A stretch of DNA of 64,000 nucleotides from contig NZ_AZUY01000017.1 in assembly GCF_000513935.1 (NCBI RefSeq), positions 57,998 to 121,997 of the forward strand, written 5' to 3'. Within the stretch, counting starts at the first letter, position 1. Each line of letters starts with the position of its first letter. The DNA comes from Mesorhizobium sp. WSM3626 (lineage in GTDB: Bacteria > Pseudomonadota > Alphaproteobacteria > Rhizobiales > Rhizobiaceae). The translations under genes were made by a program, and so were the position numbers. Positions 8,536 through 17,520 of this stretch are shown here, piece after piece. The notes under the pieces were generated by a model. It had not been told where the DNA came from, searched no databases, and saw nothing but the letters and a program-made list of their open reading frames with translations.

Positions 8536-9597
8536 ATGTCGAGTGTGTATCTGTCGTCAGGCGTATCGTTCGTGTCATCTTCGGACTTCAGGCAAATCGC
8601 GATAAGGACGGAATCGGGAAAAGCCGAAAGGCTGTTCCGCGCCGCCGTGTCGGCGTTCTGCTCGCTGACCCGACCGTCACGCCGCGAGATCGGCCAGCTC
8701 GAAGACCTGACGCTGCCGCTGTTCGACAGCGTATCCGTCGAATCGCGGCGCTACGTGGCAGCCGCCCTTTCCGAATGCGAATATGCACCCGCGGCCCTGG
8801 TGCGGCGCCTTTGCGAGGAACCGGTCGACATTGCCGCTCCGCTGCTCATCCGCTCGCGCGCGGTCAGCGATATCGACCTGATCGCGCTGATTGGCCGGCA
8901 CGGGCTGCCGCATGCGCGCGCCATAGCACGGCGCAAGGACCTGAACCCAACCATCGCCGATCTGATCAGGGCGCTGGAAAGACCGACCCTGGTGCGGATG
9001 CGGGATCCGGAAGCAGCCCCGGCGCAAAGCCCTGCCGTGAAGACGCAAGCGACGGCGGACAGCGCGGAAACTCAGCAGACGCCCGGCCTTGCCGCCGAGA
9101 ACGCGCGGCGCAGGCTGCGCTCCATGATGCACACCGGCGACGAAGCCCTGGCGGCGAAGGTCGATGCGTTCCCAGGTGCGGATACCTATATCAAACTGCG
9201 CGAGACGGCATTGACGGGAAACGCCGCGTTCTTCCAGACCGCGCTTGCCGATGCCCTCGACATTGATTTCTCGATCGCGCAATCGCTGACCGCCAACCAG
9301 AATTATGCGCCGCTGCTTGCGGCGCTGCGTTCGCTCGATTTCAGCGAGGACCGGGCATTCCTGATCACGGTTGCCGTCTATCCCGGCCTGTTCCCGCATC
9401 CGCAGGCCATCCGCACCTATCTCGACCGTTACCGCCTACTGCACCGCGATGCGGCCCTGGACAAAGTGCGGGGATGGAAAGCCAAAACCCCGTCCAGGGC
9501 GGCTCGCGATGCTTCGCCGACAAACGGCGACAGCCGCAAGGCCTCCAACAGCGACGAAGCCGACGCCCCCGGCCTCAGGGTGTCTTCACGGAAATAA
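8536..9597 (+). CDS. DUF2336 domain protein
   Basis: 353 residues from ATG 8536. An upstream TTG at 8473 in the same frame would add 21 residues of low-quality sequence. The protein is mostly helical and HEAT-like (ESRRYVAAALSE, AAPLLIRSRAVSD, ARAIARRKDL), as in DUF2336 proteins, which are restricted to alphaproteobacteria. An Ala/Gln-rich linker at about 155-185 divides it in two, and the tail is charged and low in complexity. Its 3' end overlaps the convergent DUF1491 gene by 23 bp. Role unknown. Confidence 0.82.
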   Translation: MSSVYLSSGVSFVSSSDFRQIAIRTESGKAERLFRAAVSAFCSLTRPSRREIGQLEDLTLPLFDSVSVESRRYVAAALSECEYAPAALVRRLCEEPVDIAAPLLIRSRAVSDIDLIALIGRHGLPHARAIARRKDLNPTIADLIRALERPTLVRMRDPEAAPAQSPAVKTQATADSAETQQTPGLAAENARRRLRSMMHTGDEALAAKVDAFPGADTYIKLRETALTGNAAFFQTALADALDIDFSIAQSLTANQNYAPLLAALRSLDFSEDRAFLITVAVYPGLFPHPQAIRTYLDRYRLLHRDAALDKVRGWKAKTPSRAARDASPTNGDSRKASNSDEADAPGLRVSSRK

Positions 9598-9922
9598 GCT
9601 CCTCGACGGGAACATTCCCGGCCTCGATCTCGACCACCCAAATGTCGGGATCGAATTTTTTCTCGCGCTCAAGTCTCGCATCCAGCACGGACGCATCATC
9701 GCCGGCGGCGAGAAGGCTGAAAAAACGCTCTTCGGGCTTGGCCGAATCGTAGCTTGTCTGCGGTGCCGGCCCGTAGAGAGCCGTTTCACCCATCCTGCCC
9801 CGCGCCAGGATGAACACAGCCCCGGCCTCTGTCGCGCCGCGATTGACCACGGCGGCAAATCCGCCAGCGCCGAAAACCCGGCGCAACAGGGCCGAAACCC
9901 ACAGATCAGCGGTTACGCGCAT
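9575..9922 (-). CDS. DUF1491 family protein
   Basis: 115 residues beginning MRVTADLWVSALLRRVF, followed by GGFAAVVNRGATEAGAVFI and DPDIWVVEIE, the typical layout of this small cytoplasmic alphaproteobacterial family of unknown function. The 3' end overlaps the convergent DUF2336 gene. It follows the peptidoglycan-binding protein gene on the same strand after 70 bp. Confidence 0.85.
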   Translation of the reverse strand: MRVTADLWVSALLRRVFGAGGFAAVVNRGATEAGAVFILARGRMGETALYGPAPQTSYDSAKPEERFFSLLAAGDDASVLDARLEREKKFDPDIWVVEIEAGNVPVEELISVKTP

Positions 9923-9992
9923 CGAAGACTCCCGACAACATGCGGGCTCTCTATCGAAATTTCCGATGCAGGGCGAGCCGTCGTTTCGGCTG

Positions 9993-10775
9993 TCAGTTGG
10001 TCAGGCCGATCTCGCGCATCTTGACGTAGACGATCTCGTCGGGTTCGCCGGTCTGCGGCAACCCGAACAGCGTCTGGAACTCCTTGATCGCCGCCTTCGT
10101 GCGTGCACCGACGACGCCATCCAGTTGCATGTCGTCATTGCCGAAGGCCTTGAGCCCGGCCTGAATCTTGACGATGCGGGGATCAGGCCCCTGCAAAGCG
10201 GCATTCGTCTGCGCCTCATTCGTCTGCAAGGACACGGGAACAGCGGCCGGCGCCATGTCGGGACGAGGCTGCGGCTTGGGCACGGCGGCCGTCTTCGGCG
10301 TTGCACCCAGTTGATCCAGCAGCAGCGCATCGATCTCGCCCGAGGCGTTCAGCCCGACCTTCTGCTGATAGGCCTGTATGGCCTTGCGCGTGTTGGGGCC
10401 GGAAATGCCGTCGACGGTACCGGAATAGAAATCGAGGTCCTTCAATATGCCTTGCACCTGCTCGACCACCGGGTCGCCCTTGATCGGGGCGGGCGCGGCA
10501 TTGGGCCGCACGATGTTAATTGTCGTCTCCGGCTCGTCGGCTGCGGCGTGCGGAAAGCCCTGGAAATGACGCGTGGCGAAAAACGCCCCGGCGTGCGGGA
10601 AAGGCTGATACCATAGCGCGTTGGCCGAGACGTAGAACAGCGTCACCAGGAATGCGGTCGATCCTCCCACCAGGACGGGATTGCGCGAAATCATGCCGCC
10701 AACGGCGATGGCGCCGTCCTGCAAGGCGTTGCTGCGGCGTTTGACCGCCTTAGCCTGTTTTGCGGAGCGAGCCAT
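9993..10775 (-). CDS. Peptidoglycan-binding protein with one membrane anchor and two PG_binding_1 repeats
   Basis: 260 residues. A Lys/Arg-rich cytoplasmic start (AKQAKAVKRRSN) is followed by a transmembrane helix at about 30-52. There are two PG_binding_1 domains, one around residues 115-160 (GILKDLDFYSGTVDGISGP) and one at the C-terminus (GLKAFGNDDMQLDGVVGA), joined by a Pro/Ala linker. The start lies inside the last 26 bp of the upstream kinase gene, so the two are probably co-transcribed. It probably binds periplasmic murein. Confidence 0.88.
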   Translation of the reverse strand: MARSAKQAKAVKRRSNALQDGAIAVGGMISRNPVLVGGSTAFLVTLFYVSANALWYQPFPHAGAFFATRHFQGFPHAAADEPETTINIVRPNAAPAPIKGDPVVEQVQGILKDLDFYSGTVDGISGPNTRKAIQAYQQKVGLNASGEIDALLLDQLGATPKTAAVPKPQPRPDMAPAAVPVSLQTNEAQTNAALQGPDPRIVKIQAGLKAFGNDDMQLDGVVGARTKAAIKEFQTLFGLPQTGEPDEIVYVKMREIGLTN

Positions 10776-12561
10776 TTCCGTCCCCTTTCGCCCTCGTCAC
10801 CGGCATCGTCAGCACTCCGGTCGAGTTGGCGGGGCGTCCCTTCGGCCCGCAGACCGGCAGGCTGATGGTCACCGTGGTGCCCTTGCCCGGCATGCTTTCG
10901 ATCGACATCGTGCCTTCATGCAAGGCCACCAGCCCCTTCACCAGGGAAAGGCCAAGACCCGTTCCCTCGAAACGGCGGGTATAGTCGTTCTGGATCTGCA
11001 TGAAGGGTTTGCCGAGATTGGCGAAATCCTCCTCGGCAATGCCGATGCCGGTGTCCCTGACCCAGAAAAGCAGACGTGAGCCGATCCGCCTGGCGCCGAC
11101 GACGACATCGCCGCCGTCGGGCGTGAACTTGATCGCGTTGGAAACGAGGTTGATGAGCATCTGCTGTACGGCGCGGCGATCGGCATTGATATCGCCTGCG
11201 TCTGGGGCGATCTGCGTCTGCAGGTCGATGTTCTTGGCCTGGGCCTGCAGCCGCATCATCGACTGGCACATGTCCACGGCTTCCATGAACCGGAACGGCT
11301 CCGGCTCGGTGGCGTAGACACCCGATTCGATCCTCGAGACGTCGAGGATGGATGTCACGACTGCCAGCAGATGCTGGCCCGAATCCCGCACGAGGCCGAC
11401 ATATTCCTTCTGGCGCGGATCCTTGAAGGCGCCGAACATCTCGTGCAGCAGCATGTCGGAGAAGCCGATGATGGCATTCAAGGGTGTGCGCAGTTCATGG
11501 CTCACCACTGCGAGGAAGCGGCCCTTGGCCACTTCGGCGGCGGCCGCCGTCTCATTGGCTTGCGCCAGTTCTTCGCGCAACCGCGCGGTCTCGTCGTTCT
11601 TGCGCAGGACAAGCGTGAAAACGTCGCTTTGTTCCTCGCCGCGCACCAGTTCGAGCGCGAATGGCTGGTAGTTGTCGGCCACCAAACCATTTCCGTTGTG
11701 GGCGCCGTTGCCACTCTGGGGCAACCTGATGCGCAATTCGAGGCGGCGCGATAGTGCGCCATCACGCATGTCGGCCAGGGCGCTGAGATAGGAGACACGG
11801 TCCGACAGGTGGACGCGGTCGAAGAGGCCCGTTCCGGACAACAATTCAGGTGGCAATTTCAGAAGCGTACGCGCCTTGGCGGACGCCTCCACGACTTCGC
11901 CGTGGCGGGTGACCCGAAAGACCACCGCGTCGATGATGTCTTCCAATCCGTCACCCGCATCGAGCGTAGGGGCCGCGCCGGCGGTGCCGCGAACAGCCGA
12001 TATGCGCGGGAGGAGGGTCAGCGCCCACGCCAATGGCACCAGCCAGTGCCAGGCGGCGATGTGCGCGTCCGCGAATGGAAGGAAGGTGGCCGACAGGGAC
12101 TGAAGGGCGATGGCGATGACGGCCGAGGCGCCCCCCCACACAGCAGCACGCCGCGAGGCGCCGATCCACCAGGCTTCGAATGGCAGCGCCAAGGCAAGCA
12201 TGGCGACAGGTGAACTCAATCCGCCGGCGGCACCGATGAGACCGCCAAGGGCAATCGCCGCCATCGCCAGGGCGATCGGCCCGGCGGCGGCCATCTTGCC
12301 GGTCGCTGCTACCAGCAGAGCGACGAACCAGCACAGACCGAAGGCCGCGAAAATGGCGGCCATGGTCACGGCAGCCCCCATGCCCGACGTAACCAGCGTG
12401 ACCGCGGCACCCGCTGCAAAGAACGGCGCGGCCAGCATCACGCCGATGAAACGGCGCTGGCGCTCGCGGTCGCTGCGCCCGAGAACGCTGGGATGAACCA
12501 TGCGTTCACAACCGGCCGCCATTGCGCCAGGCAATTCAGCGTATCTGGCCTCGATCGGCAT
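10750..12561 (-). CDS. Multi-pass sensor histidine kinase, DivJ-like architecture
   Basis: 603 residues from ATG 12561. The open frame continues 43 codons further upstream without family features. The N-terminal third holds about six transmembrane helices, followed by a PAS-like region. The HisKA domain has VSHELRTPLNAIIGFSDML, and the HATPase domain has NLVSNAIKFTPDGGD, DTGIGI and FEGTGLGLSLVKG. Six N-terminal helices plus a PAS region plus a kinase core resemble DivJ of the alphaproteobacterial cell-cycle phosphorelay, whose partner would be DivK. The resemblance is architectural, so orthology is not claimed. It shares a transcript with the PG-binding protein gene. Confidence 0.85.
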   Translation of the reverse strand: MPIEARYAELPGAMAAGCERMVHPSVLGRSDRERQRRFIGVMLAAPFFAAGAAVTLVTSGMGAAVTMAAIFAAFGLCWFVALLVAATGKMAAAGPIALAMAAIALGGLIGAAGGLSSPVAMLALALPFEAWWIGASRRAAVWGGASAVIAIALQSLSATFLPFADAHIAAWHWLVPLAWALTLLPRISAVRGTAGAAPTLDAGDGLEDIIDAVVFRVTRHGEVVEASAKARTLLKLPPELLSGTGLFDRVHLSDRVSYLSALADMRDGALSRRLELRIRLPQSGNGAHNGNGLVADNYQPFALELVRGEEQSDVFTLVLRKNDETARLREELAQANETAAAAEVAKGRFLAVVSHELRTPLNAIIGFSDMLLHEMFGAFKDPRQKEYVGLVRDSGQHLLAVVTSILDVSRIESGVYATEPEPFRFMEAVDMCQSMMRLQAQAKNIDLQTQIAPDAGDINADRRAVQQMLINLVSNAIKFTPDGGDVVVGARRIGSRLLFWVRDTGIGIAEEDFANLGKPFMQIQNDYTRRFEGTGLGLSLVKGLVALHEGTMSIESMPGKGTTVTISLPVCGPKGRPANSTGVLTMPVTRAKGDGNGSLRKTG

Positions 12562-13034
12562 CAACTCAACGCACTCGCACTCGTCGTGAACAGCTCTGCT
12601 TTTGCAGATTGTCTTGGGTGGCTTTGAAACTCGCATCCAGCGTTTAAGGAATGGATAAGGCAGGGCCGACCAAGGCCTGCCCTGCGGCAAATATCGGGAC
12701 GACAGCCGCCGAAAGCCCGGGCAAATGCAGCCATAGTAAACGGAGGGTTATTCGCGAACGCCCGTCATCAGCGGCCCAGAGGCAGGAACGGGATCGCCTC
12801 CATTTACGAAAAATCCGCTAGAAACAACCGGATAGACGGTTATCGGATGGTAACGAGAATCGTCCCGATATGAAACAAATCGAAAACAAAACGCTTCGTT
12901 TCGAATTTGCCTAAAATTTGAGGAAAATTCTCGGCGATCATGCAAGCCGTCCTTTGTGCCTGTGTGCCAACATCCTGCCCATAAAAGAGGTCCTGCCATA
13001 TGATGCATGATCCGGTCACGACGAGAGGCAAGGC
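12562..13034. other. Divergent intergenic region between the sensor kinase and DUF5330 genes
   Basis: 473 bp, noticeably AT-richer between 12830 and 12930 than the coding DNA. It must hold promoters for both divergent genes. No RNA gene or protein gene could be supported. A weak CtrA-like half-site pair is at 12644-12658. Confidence 0.5.
12644..12658 (-). promoter_or_regulatory. Weak CtrA-like box upstream of the sensor kinase gene
   Basis: Read on the minus strand this is TTAT-N7-TTAA, one mismatch from the TTAA-N7-TTAA CtrA pattern, about 85-95 bp upstream of the kinase start. It is listed because the product looks like a cell-cycle kinase. The match alone is not significant. Confidence 0.2.
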
Positions 13035-13385
13035 ATGTTCTTCCTGATAAGAATGGCTTTCTGGTTTTCACTGGTGCTGCTGGCGCTGCCGCTGGGTTTC
13101 GGGTCCGATGAAACGGGCCAGCAAAGCGTCGGGCCGGTCCAGGCCCTGTTCGCGGCGCGAGACGCCGTCGGCGACATCGCCGGGATCTGCGAACGCAAGC
13201 CGGATGTCTGCGAAACCGGCAAATCGGCGATGCACACCATCACCGCACGCGCCAAGGAGACCGCCAAGATCGCGGCCGCCATGCTGGACGACAAGTCCGC
13301 CGGCCCCGACATCTCGACAGTGACGGGCAGCGTGCCGGAAGAAATCGTCCTGCCCCAAACGGTCAACCTGCCGATAAAGAATTAA
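13035..13385 (+). CDS. DUF5330 family protein
   Basis: 116 residues with an N-terminal signal or anchor (FFLIRMAFWFSLVLLALPL) and the rhizobial DUF5330 core: ALFAARDAVGDIAGICERKPDVCETG, with two conserved cysteines, then a helix (KSAMHTITARAKETAKI). Probably periplasmic. Transcribed divergently from the sensor kinase and followed by sufE after 99 bp. Function unknown. Confidence 0.82.
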   Translation: MFFLIRMAFWFSLVLLALPLGFGSDETGQQSVGPVQALFAARDAVGDIAGICERKPDVCETGKSAMHTITARAKETAKIAAAMLDDKSAGPDISTVTGSVPEEIVLPQTVNLPIKN

Positions 13386-13484
13386 GCCGTCTCGACGGCG
13401 CACCGCGGACCGTCCGCCCTCTCGACGCCCGCGGTGTCCTTGTTTTTCCGTGACGCGGCGCCGTCGCGTGACTATATCCGGGTC

Positions 13485-13913
13485 ATGACGACCACGATCC
13501 AGACAATCCGCGACGACTTCTCGTTCCTCGAGGAATGGGAGGACCGCTATCGTTACGTCATCGAGCTTGGCGAAGCGCTGCCTCCCTTCCCCGATGCGGA
13601 ACGCAACGCCGCCAACAAGGTGCCAGGTTGCGTCAGCCAGGTCTGGCTGACCACCGAACGGGGTCCGGGCGCCGATCCCGTCATCAGCTTCACGGGCGAT
13701 TCGGACGCTCATATCGTGCGCGGACTGGTCGCGATCATGCTGGCGCTGTTTTCCGGAAAGACGGCCAGCGAAATCCAGAAAACCGACGCTGAAGCGACGC
13801 TGAAGGCACTCGGCCTCGACGAACACCTGTCACCTCAGCGCGCCAACGGCCTTCGCTCGATGGTCAAGCGCATCAAACGCGATGCCGAGATGGCGCTCGC
13901 GCAGACTGCCTGA
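13485..13913 (+). CDS. sufE: SufE-family Fe-S cluster assembly sulfur acceptor
   Basis: 142 residues from ATG 13485. The motif NKVPGCVSQVW carries the catalytic Cys that accepts persulfide sulfur from the SufS cysteine desulfurase. The N-terminal IRDDFSFLEEWEDRYRYVIE and the central GLVAIMLALFSGKT segments match the family throughout. The longer frame from 13434 adds residues not seen in SufE. It stands apart from a suf operon, which is common for rhizobial SufE-like genes. Confidence 0.92.
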   Translation: MTTTIQTIRDDFSFLEEWEDRYRYVIELGEALPPFPDAERNAANKVPGCVSQVWLTTERGPGADPVISFTGDSDAHIVRGLVAIMLALFSGKTASEIQKTDAEATLKALGLDEHLSPQRANGLRSMVKRIKRDAEMALAQTA

Positions 13914-13956
13914 CAGGCTTCTGCCTCGATCTTCCTTGTTTTGACGCAACTCCCTA

Positions 13957-13980
13957 GGGAAAGCGCTACGCGCTTTTCCC
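13957..13980 (+). terminator. Palindrome downstream of sufE
   Basis: Arms GGGAAAGCGC and GCGCTTTTCCC around a TAC loop form a 10-bp stem with one bulged T. A related GGAAAACCGGTTC segment follows at once. Both belong to short palindromic sequences common between rhizobial genes. It could serve as the sufE terminator. Confidence 0.45.
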
Positions 13981-14024
13981 GGGAAAACCGGTTCACACTT
14001 TTCCTGGAATTGCACTCGCCCGCA

Positions 14025-14058
14025 AAATCAAACGGCGCCCGAAGGCGCCGTTTGATTT
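14025..14058 (-). terminator. Strong bidirectional hairpin terminating mucR
   Basis: A perfect 15-bp stem (14025-14039 with 14044-14058) closes a four-base loop that reads TTCG on the minus strand, the very stable C(UUCG)G tetraloop. The 3' arm on the minus strand ends GATTT followed by TG. It starts 25 bp after the mucR stop and lies between two convergent genes. Confidence 0.75.
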
Positions 14059-14082
14059 CAGTTCTAATCCGGCAAGCCGCGA

Positions 14083-14508
14083 CTACCGCGCTTTGCGCTT
14101 GCGGCCAAGGCCCATCTTCTTGGCAAGCTGCGAGCGGGCCGCCGCGTAGTTCGGGGCAACCATCGGATAGCTTGGGTCCAGGTTCCACTTTTCGCGATAC
14201 TGATCGGGCGTCAGATCGTAGTGGGTCATCAGGTGACGCTTGAGCGACTTGAACTTCTTGCCGTCTTCAAGACAGACAATGTAGTCGTCATGAACCGAGC
14301 GTTTCGGGTTGACAGCCGGCTTCTGCTTGTCGGCAGGCGGCTGTTCGACGGTTCCGCCCACACGCCCGAGAGCGGCGTGGACATCGGATATCAGGTTCGG
14401 CAGTTCGCCGACCGGCACGGGATTGTTGCTGACATAGGCTGCCACCACATCGGCGGTGAGCTCAATCAGCGCATCATTGTTTCTGGAAGGTGTTTCGACA
14501 ATATCCAT
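14083..14508 (-). CDS. mucR: MucR/Ros-family zinc-finger transcriptional regulator
   Basis: 141 residues from ATG 14508. The upstream extension of the frame to 14682 lacks family sequence. The N-terminus is [15 protein letters not shown]. The DNA-binding part contains [27 protein letters not shown] with the Ros-type Cys/His finger, but only one Cys is visible ([18 protein letters not shown]), as in MucR proteins with a degenerate finger. MucR proteins repress exopolysaccharide, motility and other genes and often regulate themselves at AT-rich DNA. The 410 bp upstream is long and AT-rich, which fits. Confidence 0.93.
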   Translation of the reverse strand: MDIVETPSRNNDALIELTADVVAAYVSNNPVPVGELPNLISDVHAALGRVGGTVEQPPADKQKPAVNPKRSVHDDYIVCLEDGKKFKSLKRHLMTHYDLTPDQYREKWNLDPSYPMVAPNYAAARSQLAKKMGLGRKRKAR

Positions 14509-14918
14509 GGTCTTCAGGCCCCAACAAGAGTTACGTCGATCTGTGCCCCTTTTTACAAACAGGGCATTGCACGAATTTTGCGCAGATAGAGCTGCGCCGA
14601 TTCGTGTCACGGGGACATCAATGCGACCACACGTCAAGTAAGTCAATTCGCTCTCTGCATTATATTTACGAATGTTGGTCAACTATTGCGCGATCAGCTT
14701 CAATCTTTCGTGCACCATGTAATTTTTCGATATTTCCGTCGCCAAACGGACAAAGGCTGACGTTGGGTCAGCTAATCGTTACATTCGCGATAACTCACAA
14801 AACAAGTTTCAATGCTCCGGTTTGCTTAGCGACCACACCGACAAGCTTGGTTGTTCACACCTGTCCACGAAACCATAGGTTGCCAAACCATCCCGCCATC
14901 AATCAGGCTATTCCCCGG
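14509..14918. other. Long AT-rich region upstream of mucR
   Basis: 410 bp without a supportable gene, visibly richer in A and T runs than its surroundings (for example around 14640-14800). It should contain the mucR promoter and, by family knowledge, possibly MucR's own binding sites. The 3' end of the SH3-like protein gene borders it, so only mucR can be driven from here. Confidence 0.5.
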
Positions 14919-15287
14919 TCAAAACGGCGCGATGTATCCGCCATAGGCCCAGCCGGTGACGAAGACGCCGTTCTTGGCGGGGTCATGCCAGATTTCGCAC
15001 CAGCGATAGCGAACCGTCTGCTGCTGTTTCCATGCCGGTTGATTGGCGATATCGAGCAGGTTTATGCCGCCGGTGCATCTCCCGGTCATCTGCAGGACGG
15101 CCCCGTTCGGGTAGGCGGCCTGTTTCTGGGATGTTCCCGACGGATATTTGCGCACATTGAGCGTGTCGCCGAACGGCACATTGGCCACTTGCCAAGCCGC
15201 GAATACGGTCGCATGAGACTGGCCGGCAAAGACCAGAGTTAGCGAAGCAACGGCGAAGGCCGCAGCAATACGAGACCGAATAGTCAT
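14919..15287 (-). CDS. Small secreted SH3-like protein
   Basis: 122 residues from ATG 15287, preceded by GGGAGGAGGG. A cleavable signal peptide (IRSRIAAAFAVASLTLVFAGQSHA) leads into a bacterial SH3-like domain with the typical LNVRKYPSGTSQK and GWAYGGYIAPF segments. Such domains bind cell-wall or peptide ligands in the periplasm. The gene stands alone and is divergent from the oligopeptidase gene. Confidence 0.75.
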   Translation of the reverse strand: MTIRSRIAAAFAVASLTLVFAGQSHATVFAAWQVANVPFGDTLNVRKYPSGTSQKQAAYPNGAVLQMTGRCTGGINLLDIANQPAWKQQQTVRYRWCEIWHDPAKNGVFVTGWAYGGYIAPF

Positions 15288-15401
15288 CTTCCCTCCTCCC
15301 GGCCACCTCATGGGCCCACACCACCTCTACGCAACTGCTCTTGAACCCGCCCTGATCGGTGTGTTCATTCGTCATTCAAGATATTTCCAGAGCGAGACGC
15401 A

Positions 15402-17501
15402 ATGACCAGGACTTCCCGATTTCCAATCGTCAGCGCCCCTTCCCCCGAGAAGAGGCCAGTCTCGGACACGCATCACGGCATCACGCGAACCGACGAATAT
15501 GCCTGGCTGCGGGCGGATAACTGGCAGGAGATGTTCAGGGATCCCTCCTTGCTCGATCCTGGGATCCGCGCCGAACTCGAAGCCGAAAATGCCTACCAGT
15601 CGAAGCTGATGGCCGACACGTCAGATTTGCAAAAGCAGCTCTTCAAGGAAATGAAGGGCCGCATCAAGGAAGACGATTCATCCGTTCCCATGAAGGACGG
15701 GCCTTACGCCTATGGCTCTTCCTTCACGCTCGGCGGCGAGCAGCCGCGCTATTTCCGCATGCCGCGCGACGGCGGGCCCGAGCAGATCCTGCTCGACGGT
15801 GACGCCGAGGCCGAGGGCAAGGCCTATTTCCGGCTTGGCGGCGTCGATCATTCGGCCGATCATCGCAAGCTCCTGTGGGCCTTCGACGACAAGGGTTCCG
15901 AATTCTACACGCTGCGTGTGCGCGACCTTGCCGATGGCAAGGAACTGGCGGACCAGATTCCCGCCACCGGCGGTTCGGGCGTCTGGGACGCGGGCAATGA
16001 CGGGTTCTTCTACACGCGTCTCGATCCAAACCACCGGCCGTCCAAGGTTCTGTTCCACGCGCTTGGACAGAACCCCGAAAGAGACCGCCTGATCTACGAG
16101 GAAACCGACCCCGGCTTCTTCATGGACGTCGACGGAACCCGCAACAATCAATGGATCATGATCGGCATCAACGATCACGAGACTTCGGAATACCGCCTGT
16201 TGAGCGCCAGCGATCCGTTTGCCGAACCCAAGCTGGTTTCGGCGCGCGAGACCGGCCTTCAATATGAACTTGAGGAAGGCGGCGACATATTCTTCATCCT
16301 GACCAATGCGGATGGTGCCAAGGACTTCAAGATCATGACGGCGCCGGCAAGCGATCCGGTCCGCGCCAACTGGCAGGAACTGGTGCCGCATGAACCGGGC
16401 CGGCTGATCCTGTCGGTGATCGGCTTCAAGGACCACATGGTCCGGCTCGAGCGCAAGGAAGGCCTGCCGCGTATCGTCGTGCGTGACCGTGCCAGCGGCG
16501 AAGAGCATCTGATTTTCTTCGATGAGGAAGCCTTCTCGCTCGGCCTTTCAGGGGCCCTGGAATACGACACCGAGATGATGCGCTTTTCCTACTCGTCGAT
16601 GACGACGCCGTCGCAGATGTTCGACTACAACATGCGCACCCGTGAGCGCGTGCTGCTCAAGACCCAGGAAGTGCCGTCCGGCCATGACCCGCATCAATAC
16701 GTCACGAGGCGGCTGATGGCGCCCGCGGCCGATGGTGAACTGGTGCCGATCTCGCTTCTGCATCACCGCGACACGCCGCTGGACAGCTCCGCGCCTTGCC
16801 TGCTCTACGGCTATGGTTCCTACGGCATTGCCGTTCCGGCCGCCTTCAATACCAACTGGTTCTCGCTGGTCGACCGCGGCCTCGTCTTTGCCATTGCCCA
16901 TGTCCGCGGCGGCAAGGACAAGGGCTATGGCTGGTACGATGACGGCAAGCGGGCGCACAAGATGAACACCTTCACCGATTTCATCGCGTGCGCCCGCCAT
17001 CTCGTGGCCGAGCGCTATACCGCGCATGACCGCATCGTTGCGCAGGGCGGCTCGGCCGGCGGCATGCTGATGGGCGCCATCGCCAACATGGCGCCGGATT
17101 GCTTCGGCGGCATCGTGGCCGAGGTTCCGTTCGTCGATGTGCTTACCACCATGCTCGACGCGACGCTGCCGCTGACCCCGCCGGAATGGCCGGAATGGGG
17201 CAATCCGATTGCGTCGGCCGACGATTACCGGACGATCGCCGCCTATTCGCCCTACGACAATGTCGCAGCACTCGACTACCCTCCGATCCTGGCGCTCGCC
17301 GGTCTTACCGATCCGCGCGTCACCTATTGGGAGCCGGCCAAGTGGGTGGCGCGGCTGCGTGACCGCAAGAGGGGCGCCAATCCGGTGCTGTTCAAAATCA
17401 ACATGGATTCCGGCCATGCCGGTGCCTCCGGCCGGTTTTCGCGCCTGGAGGAGATCGCCTATACTTATGCCTTCACGTTGAAGGTAACGGACAAGGCATA
17501 G
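15402..17501 (+). CDS. S9 prolyl-oligopeptidase family protease (oligopeptidase B type)
   Basis: 699 residues: an N-terminal beta-propeller and a C-terminal alpha/beta-hydrolase domain. The nucleophile is Ser 551 in QGGSAGGMLMG. The acid lies in AGLTDPRVTYWEP and the His in DSGHAGASGRF. SYGIAVPAAFNTN and RGGKDKGYGWYDDGK are typical of oligopeptidase B/PtrB, which cleaves short peptides after basic residues in the cytoplasm. No signal peptide. The lysE-like gene follows after 19 bp, so co-transcription is possible. Confidence 0.93.
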   Translation: MTRTSRFPIVSAPSPEKRPVSDTHHGITRTDEYAWLRADNWQEMFRDPSLLDPGIRAELEAENAYQSKLMADTSDLQKQLFKEMKGRIKEDDSSVPMKDGPYAYGSSFTLGGEQPRYFRMPRDGGPEQILLDGDAEAEGKAYFRLGGVDHSADHRKLLWAFDDKGSEFYTLRVRDLADGKELADQIPATGGSGVWDAGNDGFFYTRLDPNHRPSKVLFHALGQNPERDRLIYEETDPGFFMDVDGTRNNQWIMIGINDHETSEYRLLSASDPFAEPKLVSARETGLQYELEEGGDIFFILTNADGAKDFKIMTAPASDPVRANWQELVPHEPGRLILSVIGFKDHMVRLERKEGLPRIVVRDRASGEEHLIFFDEEAFSLGLSGALEYDTEMMRFSYSSMTTPSQMFDYNMRTRERVLLKTQEVPSGHDPHQYVTRRLMAPAADGELVPISLLHHRDTPLDSSAPCLLYGYGSYGIAVPAAFNTNWFSLVDRGLVFAIAHVRGGKDKGYGWYDDGKRAHKMNTFTDFIACARHLVAERYTAHDRIVAQGGSAGGMLMGAIANMAPDCFGGIVAEVPFVDVLTTMLDATLPLTPPEWPEWGNPIASADDYRTIAAYSPYDNVAALDYPPILALAGLTDPRVTYWEPAKWVARLRDRKRGANPVLFKINMDSGHAGASGRFSRLEEIAYTYAFTLKVTDKA

Positions 17502-17520
17502 CTTACGGAGGAACGCCGCG

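Noticed and set aside
12562..12690. 43-codon N-terminal extension of the sensor kinase
   Set aside because: The extra residues are basic and non-hydrophobic with no ribosome binding site seen. Family-like sequence begins after ATG 12561.
14490..15242. A 250-codon plus-strand frame across the mucR upstream region
   Set aside because: It runs antisense through the SH3-like gene, which has a signal peptide and a strong ribosome binding site. The first part lies in AT-rich promoter DNA.
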